Positions 7,900-15,651 of a stretch of 43,090 bases of DNA are shown here, piece by piece. This DNA comes from a virus. The notes below the pieces were generated by a model, which saw only the letters and a list, made by a program, of their open reading frames with translations, had not been told where the DNA came from and did no database searches. The DNA lies in IMG/VR virus record IMGVR_UViG_3300045286_000106, positions 1-43,090 of that record. One strand, written 5' to 3'. Numbering within the stretch: position 1 is the stretch's first letter; every line of letters begins with the position of its first letter. Both the position numbers and the translations under genes were made by a program.

Positions 7900-10800
7900 G
7901 TGCGGGGCGCGCTCCTGCTGCTCCTCGTGGCCGGGGTCGCGTCCGCCCGACTCTGTCCTAACCCCGTCTGTACGCCGGGGACGAACACCTACCAGGAAGG
8001 CGCCACGCACTGCGGCAACCGCAACTGCGGCTTCACGACCCCCGACGTCTTCATCACCGATGCGGAACCCGATACCAACTTCGACGACCAGCAGCTCTCC
8101 GTCGGAGTCCGCCGCGCCTTCGCCAATCGCACGCTCATTCAGTTCAACCTGGGCGACATCGCGACCAACGCGACCGTCACGTCGGCCACCCTCCAACTGA
8201 ATGCGACCCCGCACGGGTTGCCCGTCCACAACGGCCATATCTGCCGGCTCCGGCAGGGGTTGTGGAGCGATTCCAGTGCGACGTGGAATAGGGCCCGCAG
8301 CGCGACCTTCTGGGGCACGCCTGGCGCGTCCAGCACCACGACGGACGTGGAGTCGCCGGGCACGGGCTTCACGACGTGCCCCGCGTACGCTGGCCCAAGT
8401 GTCCAGGGGCTCGTCAGTTGGGACGTGAGCGGACTCGCGCAGGATGCCATCACGAATCACGCGGGCATCCTCCGCATGCGGATCAAGCAGGACGACGAGA
8501 CGGGCACCTATTGGTGGGCCGCGGACGACGCGGAAACCGGCAACATCCGCCCGAAGCTGACGGTGGCGTTTGCTTGCACGACCTCCACAACGACAGTGCC
8601 GCCCCCAAGCACGACGAGCACGAGTGGCACGAATCCAACGACCAGCACCAGCACGACGACCTCGACCTCGACGACGTCCACGACGGGGATCTTCAACGAT
8701 CAGTATTGGATTGACGCGACGAACGGGATCGACACGCCGACGTGCGGCAAAGCCATCGGCACCCCGTGCAATACCTATTGGTACTGGGCCAACTCGGGCT
8801 GCTCACCGGCAGCCGGGTGTAAGAACGACGGCATTCCCCACACGGGCGGCGACACCATCCATCTCCGCAGCGGCATCTACCATGGTGACAGCAATCCGAC
8901 GCTCGCGGACCGGACCTACATCGCGATGCCCTGGGACGGGACAAGTGCCAAGCCGGTGACGATGGATTGCTATGATGGTCCTGGCCTGTGTGTCATCGAC
9001 ACGACGGGCATCACCGGGCTGTCGGGCGGCGCGGGTATGGTGGAAGTGGGTGGCGCCCTCAACTCCAAGTCTAATGCCGCGAACGCAGCCACCTACATCA
9101 CGGTGCGCGGCTTGGCGTTTGCTCCGGGCACCGGCTCGGGGGTCTCCTCGGCGCTCATCACGGTCAACGGGGCGGCCACCCATCACGTGCTCTTGGATCA
9201 GTTGACCGTCGATCCCACGACACTCGGTCACTTCGCCGGCTACACGATGCGCTTCGCGCCGTCCTCGTCGTACATCACCCTGAAGCATTCGACCGTGGGC
9301 GCCTCGAAAGCCCTCAACACGGGCGGGCCGTCGTTCAACACGGTGCCCAACATCGCCTTAGTGGGGAACGATCTCGGCAATTCCAACGGGACGGACAACA
9401 ACGATTGCCACAACCTGCTCTCGACCGTTGTGGGCCTGTCCGATGGGAACGAGTGTCATGACAACGGCGATGGCCTCGACTCCGGCGAGAACACCGACAC
9501 GCCACCCGAAGATCGCGTCATCATCCGTTACAACTACGTCCACGACATCACGGGTGACTCGGCCGGCTCCCGCTGCATTCCGCTCTCCGGTAATGGGTTC
9601 GATACCGGGCTCACCGGCATCAACAGCATCTACAAGAATGTGTGCGTGCAGACGCGGGATCTCGCCTTTCAGAGCGGCATCGAAAACTATGGTTCCGCGA
9701 TCAACACGGCCATCTGGTACAACACCGTCTTCCTCGCTGCGCCGAAGGAGCTATGGCTCTACGCCATCGGCGGCGGCAACAACAAACACATTCGCGGCCA
9801 GAATTGGCATCACAACATCCTATCAACGATCGCGACGACGGGCGATGTGGCGGCGCTCTACTTCGGTGGCGGCTCGACCGAAGCCTGTCCCGTGGGCGCC
9901 CCCTGCCCGTCCATCGGCAACCTCTTTTGGTCGCCGGAACATGGGTCATCGAATAACTGCCTCACGTGGCAGACGAGTGATCTTGGCACGTTCAGCTACA
10001 AGTGCGCGCAGCTCGCGACGACGTGGAACACCTTTGATGGGAACAGTCTGAATCTGAATGCCGACCCGGTCTGGACGAATCGGCCCGCTAGCGGCAAGGT
10101 CACGGGGCTCGGCGACATGGTGTTGCAGAACACGAGCCCCGCGATCAATCAGGGCTTGCCGTTCTGTACGGCGGTCGGGTCGGGCACGGGCGCCACGACG
10201 ATCAGCGTGACGTGCCAGGGGGCCGTCAACGATCCGCGCTATTGGTTCCCCGATCCCAACGACTACTACGGCCTGACCAATAGCGACTGCGTCGGCTATG
10301 GCGTGCGCGCTGTCGATGCGGCGGCCGGGGGCTGCTACGACATCCAGATCGAAGGCTGTGGCGTCCGCACGGTCACGAGTGAAACCAGCTCAACGATCAC
10401 CTTTACGCCGGCCTGCTCATGGAGCAACGGGGCCATGGTGCATGTGCCCTGGTCCGATACGGCGCCGGATCTCGGGGCTATCGAGTTTAACGGCGCGCCG
10501 GTCACGACGACCTCAACCAGCACGACCTCGACGTCCACGTCCACCTCGACGAGTACGAGCCTCCCCGGAGACGGCAACCCGATCGTCGTCGGGGCGACCG
10601 GCTCCCAGAGCACGACCTTCCTCCTCGGTCGCCAAGGCTCGACATCCAGCACCTATGCAAACGTCTGGTTCCTCACCAACAAAACCTACACCAAGGTGAG
10701 CGGCACCGTGTCCATTGATGCGGCGCCGACGAGCGGCCAGTGGGACGTGTCGCTCAACTACAACGAGGCGGCCATGGGCGCCTCCCAGACGTGTACGGGA

Positions 10801-12582
10801 CAGACCGGGCTCGTGAACGTCCCCCTGTGCTCCATCACGACGGGCAATACCTCGTGCGCCTTCTCGGTTGACTTGAGCGGGCTCCATGCCGGCATCGGCA
10901 TCCACAGCGGCAGTTGCTACCAACTCCAGTTCACGCCGACGAGCAGCCCGCCCGCGACGGGTGCTATCGTGGCGGCCATCGAAGCGACGGAGAGCACCAA
11001 CGAGGGCGTCTCGGTCTTCACCGGCAGCGATGCGACGAGCACGGCGGTGACGACGTATCTCGGCGTGACGGCACAGACAACGACAAGTGACCCGCGTGGC
11101 TACTTCAATCTGCCGACGGCCATCAAGGGCTGCTCCGGTGGTGTGGCGCTCAATACCGCCCCTGGCTCGGGCAAGTCGTGGAACGTGGTCCTCGACTACA
11201 GCACGGCAGCCAAGACGAACGCCCAAGACTGCGGCGATCTCACGTACACGTCGATCTCCGAAACGAGCATCGCGAACACAAACAAGTCGGGCATGTTCGC
11301 GGTCGACACCAGCTTCAGTGTGCCGGCCGGGGGTTGCATCCGTCTCCATGTGGATCCGGTGGGTAGTCCCGCCGCGACGGGCGGCGCGCAATGGGTGTTG
11401 GAATGCGGTGGCGATCCGGCTGCGGTGACCGATGGGGGGCCCGTCCTCTTCCTTGGGGATTCCAGCAACCAGACCGGCGCCCACTTCTACGGCGGTACGA
11501 TCTTGAACACCATCACGACGCAGCAGGGCGGCTATTACCTGACGGGCGATGGTGCCTATACAACATGCAGCGGCTCCTACGCCGCGCAAGCGGTGGGTTC
11601 GGGCTCCTCGACGCCGCGCTACGATGTGAGCCTCCGCGTGTCCAGCCCATTGTTGCCGACGCAATCCTGCACGACGGGCACCTTCACGCAGACGGGGACG
11701 CTCTGCTCGCAGAACATCGGCACGGACAAGTCGTGCAGCTTCACCAATGCATCGGTCGCCGTCCCCGCCCACGCCTGCGTGCAATTCGTCGCGACGCGCA
11801 ACGGCACCATCAGTAGCGGGACGAGTGGCGAGTCGTGGTCGATCACCTGTACGCGAGCCACTACGACAACCAGCACCACGGCGGCCAGCACGACCAGCAG
11901 CACCTCGACGACCAGCACCACGACCACGAGTACGAGCTCAAGCACGACGAGTACGACCAGCACATCGACGTCCACGACGACCACCACGGTCATCATCGAC
12001 AACTTCGAGCGTGCCAGTCTCGGGGCCAACTGGACGAACAGCGGCTTTGGCGCGGGGTCGACGTGCACCATCGTCGGCTCGTCCGACCTGTCCGCTACCG
12101 GCACGCCGATCGAAGAGTGCTACTGGAACGCCAACACGCCCCCGGTCCCAGGGTATGCGTGCGGCCAGCTTTCCGGGTCGGGCACCGCCGCCGACTTCTC
12201 GCCCACGGGCGTCTGTCTCGGGGCCGACAACGCCAGCGGCGGCAACGGGGCCTGCTGCGAGGTGATGTCCACGGGCGGCCCCTTCAAGTGGCAACTGACG
12301 GCCATTGCGAGCGGCACGGAGACGACACAAGAGACGGGCTCGGACACGTTCGTCGTCGGCAACTACGTCGGCATTCAGCGGACCAGCGCCACGGCCTTCC
12401 GGTGCTACCACTCCTCCAACGGCACGACGTGGACCGCCATGGGTGCGGGTGCCTCCATTAGTGCGCCCAACCCCGGGAACGCCGGCGCGGAAGCCTCCCC
12501 GACGGCGAATGCGTGGACGCTGGAAGTCTGGGAGGAGGGGGCCGGATCGCTGCCGACGGCGCGCGCCTGCGGCACACCATGA
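7900..12582 (+). CDS. Giant mosaic spike-like protein: DNRLRE/CBM96, beta-helix, triple beta-repeat, lectin-like domain
   Basis: 1560 residues from a GTG five bases after the previous stop. Signal peptide 1-17 (VRGALLLLLVAGVASA). About 25-225: a DNRLRE (CBM96-like) domain with the typical LIQFNLGDI strand and RPKLTVAF end. Ser/Thr linker 227-262. About 265-865: a Cys-containing right-handed beta-helix starting YWIDATNGIDTP, as in pectate-lyase-like polysaccharide-binding or degrading spikes. A short Ser/Thr linker at 868-888. About 890-1320: three tandem beta-sandwich repeats, each with paired Cys. Ser/Thr linker 1321-1363. About 1365-1560: a concanavalin/LamG-like domain starting VIIDNFERASLGANW. 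Likely role is glycan recognition or cleavage at the host surface; catalytic residues were not identified. Confidence 0.87.
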   Translation: MRGALLLLLVAGVASARLCPNPVCTPGTNTYQEGATHCGNRNCGFTTPDVFITDAEPDTNFDDQQLSVGVRRAFANRTLIQFNLGDIATNATVTSATLQLNATPHGLPVHNGHICRLRQGLWSDSSATWNRARSATFWGTPGASSTTTDVESPGTGFTTCPAYAGPSVQGLVSWDVSGLAQDAITNHAGILRMRIKQDDETGTYWWAADDAETGNIRPKLTVAFACTTSTTTVPPPSTTSTSGTNPTTSTSTTTSTSTTSTTGIFNDQYWIDATNGIDTPTCGKAIGTPCNTYWYWANSGCSPAAGCKNDGIPHTGGDTIHLRSGIYHGDSNPTLADRTYIAMPWDGTSAKPVTMDCYDGPGLCVIDTTGITGLSGGAGMVEVGGALNSKSNAANAATYITVRGLAFAPGTGSGVSSALITVNGAATHHVLLDQLTVDPTTLGHFAGYTMRFAPSSSYITLKHSTVGASKALNTGGPSFNTVPNIALVGNDLGNSNGTDNNDCHNLLSTVVGLSDGNECHDNGDGLDSGENTDTPPEDRVIIRYNYVHDITGDSAGSRCIPLSGNGFDTGLTGINSIYKNVCVQTRDLAFQSGIENYGSAINTAIWYNTVFLAAPKELWLYAIGGGNNKHIRGQNWHHNILSTIATTGDVAALYFGGGSTEACPVGAPCPSIGNLFWSPEHGSSNNCLTWQTSDLGTFSYKCAQLATTWNTFDGNSLNLNADPVWTNRPASGKVTGLGDMVLQNTSPAINQGLPFCTAVGSGTGATTISVTCQGAVNDPRYWFPDPNDYYGLTNSDCVGYGVRAVDAAAGGCYDIQIEGCGVRTVTSETSSTITFTPACSWSNGAMVHVPWSDTAPDLGAIEFNGAPVTTTSTSTTSTSTSTSTSTSLPGDGNPIVVGATGSQSTTFLLGRQGSTSSTYANVWFLTNKTYTKVSGTVSIDAAPTSGQWDVSLNYNEAAMGASQTCTGQTGLVNVPLCSITTGNTSCAFSVDLSGLHAGIGIHSGSCYQLQFTPTSSPPATGAIVAAIEATESTNEGVSVFTGSDATSTAVTTYLGVTAQTTTSDPRGYFNLPTAIKGCSGGVALNTAPGSGKSWNVVLDYSTAAKTNAQDCGDLTYTSISETSIANTNKSGMFAVDTSFSVPAGGCIRLHVDPVGSPAATGGAQWVLECGGDPAAVTDGGPVLFLGDSSNQTGAHFYGGTILNTITTQQGGYYLTGDGAYTTCSGSYAAQAVGSGSSTPRYDVSLRVSSPLLPTQSCTTGTFTQTGTLCSQNIGTDKSCSFTNASVAVPAHACVQFVATRNGTISSGTSGESWSITCTRATTTTSTTAASTTSSTSTTSTTTTSTSSSTTSTTSTSTSTTTTTVIIDNFERASLGANWTNSGFGAGSTCTIVGSSDLSATGTPIEECYWNANTPPVPGYACGQLSGSGTAADFSPTGVCLGADNASGGNGACCEVMSTGGPFKWQLTAIASGTETTQETGSDTFVVGNYVGIQRTSATAFRCYHSSNGTTWTAMGAGASISAPNPGNAGAEASPTANAWTLEVWEEGAGSLPTARACGTP
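8578..8685. repeat. Ser/Thr codon repeat (linker 1 of the mosaic protein)
   Basis: Linker between the DNRLRE and beta-helix modules of the 7900-12582 gene, built mainly from ACG, ACC, AGC, TCC and TCG codons with a few Val, Pro and Asn codons. Confidence 0.85.
11860..11988. repeat. Ser/Thr codon repeat (linker 3 of the mosaic protein)
   Basis: About 43 Ser/Thr codons joining the third beta-sandwich repeat to the lectin-like C-terminal module of the 7900-12582 gene; codon vocabulary as in the other stalks. Confidence 0.85.
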
Positions 12583-12683
12583 TCGAGCTCCTGGAAGTCT
12601 TCAGCCACTACGCGCCGGCGGTGAACTGTGTCCTGCTCGTCGTCCTCTTCTTCCAACTCCTCCGCCTCTCCCGACAGCGATGA
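12579..12683 (+). CDS. 34-residue single-pass membrane protein
   Basis: Starts at the ATGA overlap with the mosaic protein and ends in an ATGA overlap with the next gene. It has one hydrophobic segment (VNCVLLVVLFFQLL) followed by a basic tail LRLSRQR, suggesting an N-out/C-in orientation. It opens the lysis cassette. A holin accessory or small membrane peptide is possible; no family recognised. Confidence 0.6.
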   Translation: MIELLEVFSHYAPAVNCVLLVVLFFQLLRLSRQR

Positions 12684-12907
12684 ATGGCATTGATCCGACG
12701 GCGATTTTACAGGCCGGTATCTTGGCCGGTGTCACTTGGCTCGTGCGACTCGCCATCGGGATCTCGAACCAGCTCGGGCGCATCGAGAAGGATCTGTCGG
12801 ACGTGATGGCGTGGCGGAACGTCCACGATGCGGCGGACGAGCGGCGGTTCAACCGCTTGGAGCGCCACGTCTTCAACGGCTGGCACAAGTCCGATGAACC
12901 GGACTGA
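12680..12907 (+). CDS. Holin-like or inner-spanin-like protein
   Basis: 75 residues. An N-terminal hydrophobic helix (AGILAGVTWLVRLAIGI) is followed by a charged coiled-coil-like helix (NQLGRIEKDLSDVMAW, later ERRFNRLERHVFNGW). This membrane-anchor-plus-coiled-coil build occurs in XhlA-type lysis proteins and in i-spanins. It sits four genes upstream of the cell-wall hydrolase. Translation is coupled to the gene before. The exact class is uncertain. Confidence 0.65.
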   Translation: MNGIDPTAILQAGILAGVTWLVRLAIGISNQLGRIEKDLSDVMAWRNVHDAADERRFNRLERHVFNGWHKSDEPD

Positions 12908-12918
12908 GGAGGAGTCCC

Positions 12919-13122
12919 ATGATCCCGTGGATCAAAAAGCTACTCTACGACCCGGAGTCGTTCTCCAATTTCGTCCGCGCGGGACTGTACGCGCTCGGCG
13001 AATTGCCCACGGTCATCAACTTCGGCGAGGCGGGCGCTCCCCTCTATTGGGTGGGGAAGCTCTTGCAGATTCTCGCCCTGACGGTGCGCCACGGGAGTGC
13101 CGCACCCCCGGAGGCCAAATGA
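12919..13122 (+). CDS. Small lysis-cassette protein, unknown
   Basis: 67 residues with a strong Shine-Dalgarno (GAGGAGGAG) eight bases before the ATG, unlike the coupled genes around it, so it may be made at high level. The sequence starts MIPWIKKLLYDPESFSNFVRA and is amphipathic, with a mildly hydrophobic middle (YWVGKLLQILALTV). Position between two holin-like genes suggests a role in lysis or membrane association. No family recognised. Confidence 0.65.
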   Translation: MIPWIKKLLYDPESFSNFVRAGLYALGELPTVINFGEAGAPLYWVGKLLQILALTVRHGSAAPPEAK

Positions 13123-13301
13123 ACACCGATCCGAAAAGCATCCTGACGAGCAAGACGGCGTGGTGGAACGTCCTCACGCTCTTGGCGCAGACGTTGCCCA
13201 GCGTCTCGGGCATCATCCCCCAGCCGTGGGGCATCATCGCGACGGCGCTCGGGAACATCCTGCTTCGCATCGTCACGACGCAGCCTGTCACCGTGCCGTG
13301 A
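13119..13301 (+). CDS. Putative holin
   Basis: 60 residues. It opens with a polar KSILTSKTAWWN segment, followed by a hydrophobic helix (VLTLLAQTLPSVSGII) and a second one (WGIIATALGNILLRIVTT). The SKT-W-N start and the G-N-I-L-R-x-V-T-T-x-P-V end are a pattern known from small phage holins with two membrane segments. Its stop overlaps the GTG of the cell-wall hydrolase, as expected for a holin-endolysin pair. It would form the inner-membrane hole that times lysis. Confidence 0.75.
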   Translation: MNTDPKSILTSKTAWWNVLTLLAQTLPSVSGIIPQPWGIIATALGNILLRIVTTQPVTVP

Positions 13302-13696
13302 GGCTCGTGCCCGATGACGTGTGGGCAGTCCTGACGATTTGGCAGGAATCGCGGGGGGAAGGGCCAGCCGGCATGCTCGGGGTGGCCGAAGTGATCCGGA
13401 ACCGATGCCGGATGCACTATGCCTCCGACGGCTCGGTGGCCTCCACCGTGTTGTGGCCGCTCCAGTTCAGCGGGTGGAACGCGAAAGACGGGAACCGGAT
13501 CGTGTCCGCGCGGCTCGACGATCTTGACCCCGTCGTCGTCCAGTGCCAAGAGGCGTGGCGGATGGCGCAAGCCGGGAGCAACACGGTGTTGAACGCTGTC
13601 CTCTACTGCAACGACGCGCTCGTCTCGCCGTCGTGGCTGGCACGGTCCCGAGCCACCGCCGTCATCGGGCACCACACCTTCTACGTGCCGCTCTGA
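13298..13696 (+). CDS. Cell-wall hydrolase, SleB/CwlJ family (endolysin)
   Basis: 132 residues from a GTG overlapping the holin stop; a second GTG at 13307 is possible. The family signature is plain: IWQESRGEGPAGMLGVAEVI with the catalytic Glu in WQESRGE, then QFSGW, then a C-terminal ATAVIGHHTFY. SleB/CwlJ (Hydrolase_2) enzymes cleave peptidoglycan glycan strands and serve as endolysins in many phages of Gram-negative hosts. It lacks a signal peptide, so release should depend on the adjacent holin. Length fits a stand-alone catalytic domain. Confidence 0.92.
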   Translation: MRLVPDDVWAVLTIWQESRGEGPAGMLGVAEVIRNRCRMHYASDGSVASTVLWPLQFSGWNAKDGNRIVSARLDDLDPVVVQCQEAWRMAQAGSNTVLNAVLYCNDALVSPSWLARSRATAVIGHHTFYVPL

Positions 13697-14196
13697 TGCA
13701 AGCCGTGGCCGTCGATCAGGTCGTCGTCTACACCGAGAAACGGTGTCCGTCGTGTCCTGCGAACGGAAGGCCGGAGCTCCAACCCCTGACGCAGTTCAAC
13801 CGAAACGCACGGCGGAAGGACGGGCTCGACAGTCGGTGCCGCGAGTGTCGGAGAGCCGAGAGCAAGGCCATCCTTGCGCGGCGGCGCGTGCAGCCGACGG
13901 AGCCGGTCCCGCGGAGTACGCTCTACGCCCGCTTGATGCAGCGCCAGCAGGGGCGGTGCGCGGTCTGTCGGTTGCCGGAGCGCCAGTGCCGGGAGGGCAA
14001 GCCGATCCGGCTCTCGTATCACCGGCTGGAGGGTCGGGCGCGCGTCGTCGAATCGCTCTTGTGTACCGGGTGTGTGATCGCGATTCACGCGGTGCAGTCG
14101 GATGCCGCACGGGCCTTGCAAGTCAGTAGCTATCTCCTTGCGGCCGACCGCTGGGAGGAGTCGACGACCACCGCGGTCATCGAACGGGGGACGTGA
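13696..14196 (+). CDS. Recombination endonuclease VII-like protein, probably degenerate
   Basis: 166 residues. The N-terminal zinc-finger-like part (KRCPSCPANG, then GLDSRCRECRR) is typical of phage EndoVII relatives. The C-terminal part keeps the four zinc cysteines (RCAVC and LLCTGC) and the overall YARLMQRQQGRCAVC start. The usual DHDH-x-TG segment, however, reads SYHRLEG, and the Asn after the second Cys pair is Val. T4 EndoVII needs that Asp/His/Asn set to cut Holliday junctions. It may bind branched DNA without cutting or use other residues. It lies within the lysis module, between the hydrolase and a lipoprotein. Confidence 0.7.
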   Translation: MQAVAVDQVVVYTEKRCPSCPANGRPELQPLTQFNRNARRKDGLDSRCRECRRAESKAILARRRVQPTEPVPRSTLYARLMQRQQGRCAVCRLPERQCREGKPIRLSYHRLEGRARVVESLLCTGCVIAIHAVQSDAARALQVSSYLLAADRWEESTTTAVIERGT

Positions 14197-14414
14197 TGAA
14201 GTGGGTGCTTTTCGCGGTTGTGCTGGCCGCCTGTGCGGTCGGGATGCATGCGACGTTCGAGCCGACCGCCGATGCCGTGACGCGCCGGCCGCGGTTGGAG
14301 GCCGCATGGCGGGCGCCGGACGCGCCGCTCGTGGCCGCGTGGGCGAGCCATCCCGAGTGCGCGCACGAGTACGACGTCACGAGCCGCGTGGTGGCGTCCT
14401 ATTGTCCGGAGTAG
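14196..14414 (+). CDS. Small putative lipoprotein (outer-spanin candidate)
   Basis: 72 residues; the ATG shares its A with the previous stop. The N-terminus MKWVLFAVVLAAC has a lipobox-like LAAC, so Cys 13 could be lipidated and held in the outer membrane. The mature part is about 60 residues with two further Cys. Being last in the lysis cassette, it could be an outer spanin acting with a membrane-anchored partner at 12680. It is not notably proline-rich, unlike Rz1, so the role is tentative. Its 3' end overlaps the convergent gene by 38 bases. Confidence 0.6.
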   Translation: MKWVLFAVVLAACAVGMHATFEPTADAVTRRPRLEAAWRAPDAPLVAAWASHPECAHEYDVTSRVVASYCPE

Positions 14415-14805
14415 GCTCGGGGGTGTCGGCGAGGGCGGCGGCGATCACATGGCAGTCGGGGCATCCGCAGCGCCCATCAGCCCGGCGGTAGATGCCCTGC
14501 CCCGTGACGTGGCGGCGTTGGATGTCTCGGAGCGCCTGCTCCAGGCGCTCGGCACGGGCGGTGGCGTCTGCATAACGACCGACCCACTTATTGCCAGCCT
14601 CCCGCAGCCGCGCGATCTCGGCCGCCTGCTCGTCTTTCTCCTGGTGACACGCGCGATATTGGTAGAGCAACGCCTCATGCTCGGCCGCCTGTGCCGCGAG
14701 CGCCCCGTCGATGCGGGAGATCAGCTCACACTCTTCCTCTTCAGTAACTCCCGTTTGGCTCTCCATCCACGGCGTCACGATCGCTTTCCCAGTCGTTTCG
14801 GTCAT
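14377..14805 (-). CDS. Coiled-coil protein with Cys-rich tail
   Basis: 142 residues. The start is the ATG at 14805, preceded by GGGAGGGG and overlapping the stop of the upstream gene. A long charged helix (about 20-95, Ala/Glu/Arg/Gln-rich, including EKDEQAAEIARLREAGNKW) is predicted to coil. A short Cys cluster (DGRCGCPDCHV) near 118-128 could bind zinc. It is the last gene of the leftward operon. No family recognised; early regulatory or DNA-associated roles are possible. Confidence 0.75.
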   Translation of the reverse strand: MTETTGKAIVTPWMESQTGVTEEEECELISRIDGALAAQAAEHEALLYQYRACHQEKDEQAAEIARLREAGNKWVGRYADATARAERLEQALRDIQRRHVTGQGIYRRADGRCGCPDCHVIAAALADTPEPTPDNRTPPRGS

Positions 14806-14987
14806 GGCTGCCCCTCCCGAAGCTGCTGGGCCCGTTTGACATATCGGAGTCTCGCGGTCGTCGAGAGACACCGCAGACAATTCACATCCGCCCAGTGTGT
14901 GGTCGCATACTGAGGACTCGTGACGCCGCAGGCCGTCGTGCGATATGCCTTCCCACGACTTCTCGCGACCAAGTGATGTCGTATCAC
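14802..14987 (-). CDS. Small Cys-rich protein, possible zinc binder
   Basis: 61 residues from a GTG with GGGAGGGG upstream and GTGA overlap with the previous stop. It contains Cys in TTACGVTSP and VNCLRCL, a pattern seen in many short phage zinc-binding proteins of unknown role. The C-terminus QQLREGQP is nearly the same as the end of the upstream gene; that shared DNA carries the ribosome-binding site of each following gene. Confidence 0.65.
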   Translation of the reverse strand: MIRHHLVARSRGKAYRTTACGVTSPQYATTHWADVNCLRCLSTTARLRYVKRAQQLREGQP

Positions 14988-15226
14988 GGCTTCCCCTCCC
15001 GAAGCTGCTCCGCGTCGAATCGCAGGAAATGCACCACGTCGCGTTGCAACTCGTACACGGAGTCGCGCACGACGTCCCGATCCTCGATCCGATCCGCCCA
15101 CTCACTCAGGCGTCGCGCGATCTGCTCGCGGGCGAAGGCGGCGAGGCGCACGTCAGTCGTCTGATACTTGCGGTGTCGCGGATCGCAAAGCCACGACCGC
15201 GCCTGCTCCACCAAGTCGTCCGTCAT
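14984..15226 (-). CDS. Small charged helical protein
   Basis: 80 residues, ATG preceded by AGGAGGAC. Highly helical and charged (AFAREQIARRLSEWADRI and ELQRDVVHFLRFDAEQL). No family recognised. It sits between the RusA-like gene and the small Cys protein, and couples to both. Its end, EQLREGKP, is duplicated at the end of the next gene. Confidence 0.7.
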   Translation of the reverse strand: MTDDLVEQARSWLCDPRHRKYQTTDVRLAAFAREQIARRLSEWADRIEDRDVVRDSVYELQRDVVHFLRFDAEQLREGKP

Positions 15227-15651
15227 GGCTGTCCTCCTGGGATCTCGCGGACCACGAGGAGCGCCCCGACCGGCTGTCCCGGATGGGCGTAGTGCTTCAT
15301 GGCCTCCTGTTGCGTGATCTGGGCATCATCCACCCAGAGAATCCCCGTCATCGCGTCCTCCAGGGCCCGCACCAGCTTGGTCGTATCCGGCCGCACGTCG
15401 GGATAGGCCCGTTTCGACGTCTTCGGCCGCGGCAGCGTGAAGACCACCAAGAACTCCACCGGCCCCTCCAAGGGCGGTCCCTGGTACGCCTTCCGCGCCT
15501 CCGCAACGCACACCGCCCGCCACCCTTTCCCGTGCTTCGCATCGTCCGTGACGCGCACCCCCAACCGCCCATTTGCCCGTCGAAAGGGGAAGGCCCGTTT
15601 TGACCCTGCGGGCTGCGGAATACCGGGGATGAATAGCGTGACCGCGCTCAT
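15223..15651 (-). CDS. rusA: RusA-like Holliday junction resolvase
   Basis: 142 residues from the ATG at 15651. Family features: an N-terminal IPGIPQPAGSKRAFPF strand-loop, a long basic middle, KTSKRAYPDVRPDTTKLVRALEDAMTG with the Asp residues RusA uses to hold metal (DxxK and ED), then ILWVDDAQI. RusA dimers cleave four-way DNA junctions. The size is right for a phage RusA. It would resolve intermediates made by the RecT-like/exonuclease pair in the early operon, or debranch DNA before packaging. Confidence 0.92.
   Translation of the reverse strand: MSAVTLFIPGIPQPAGSKRAFPFRRANGRLGVRVTDDAKHGKGWRAVCVAEARKAYQGPPLEGPVEFLVVFTLPRPKTSKRAYPDVRPDTTKLVRALEDAMTGILWVDDAQITQQEAMKHYAHPGQPVGALLVVREIPGGQP

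Noticed and set aside
10513-11784. 423-residue minus-strand frame inside the mosaic gene
   Set aside because: Shadow of the beta-sandwich repeats; Arg/Ala/Gly-rich without ribosome-binding site.
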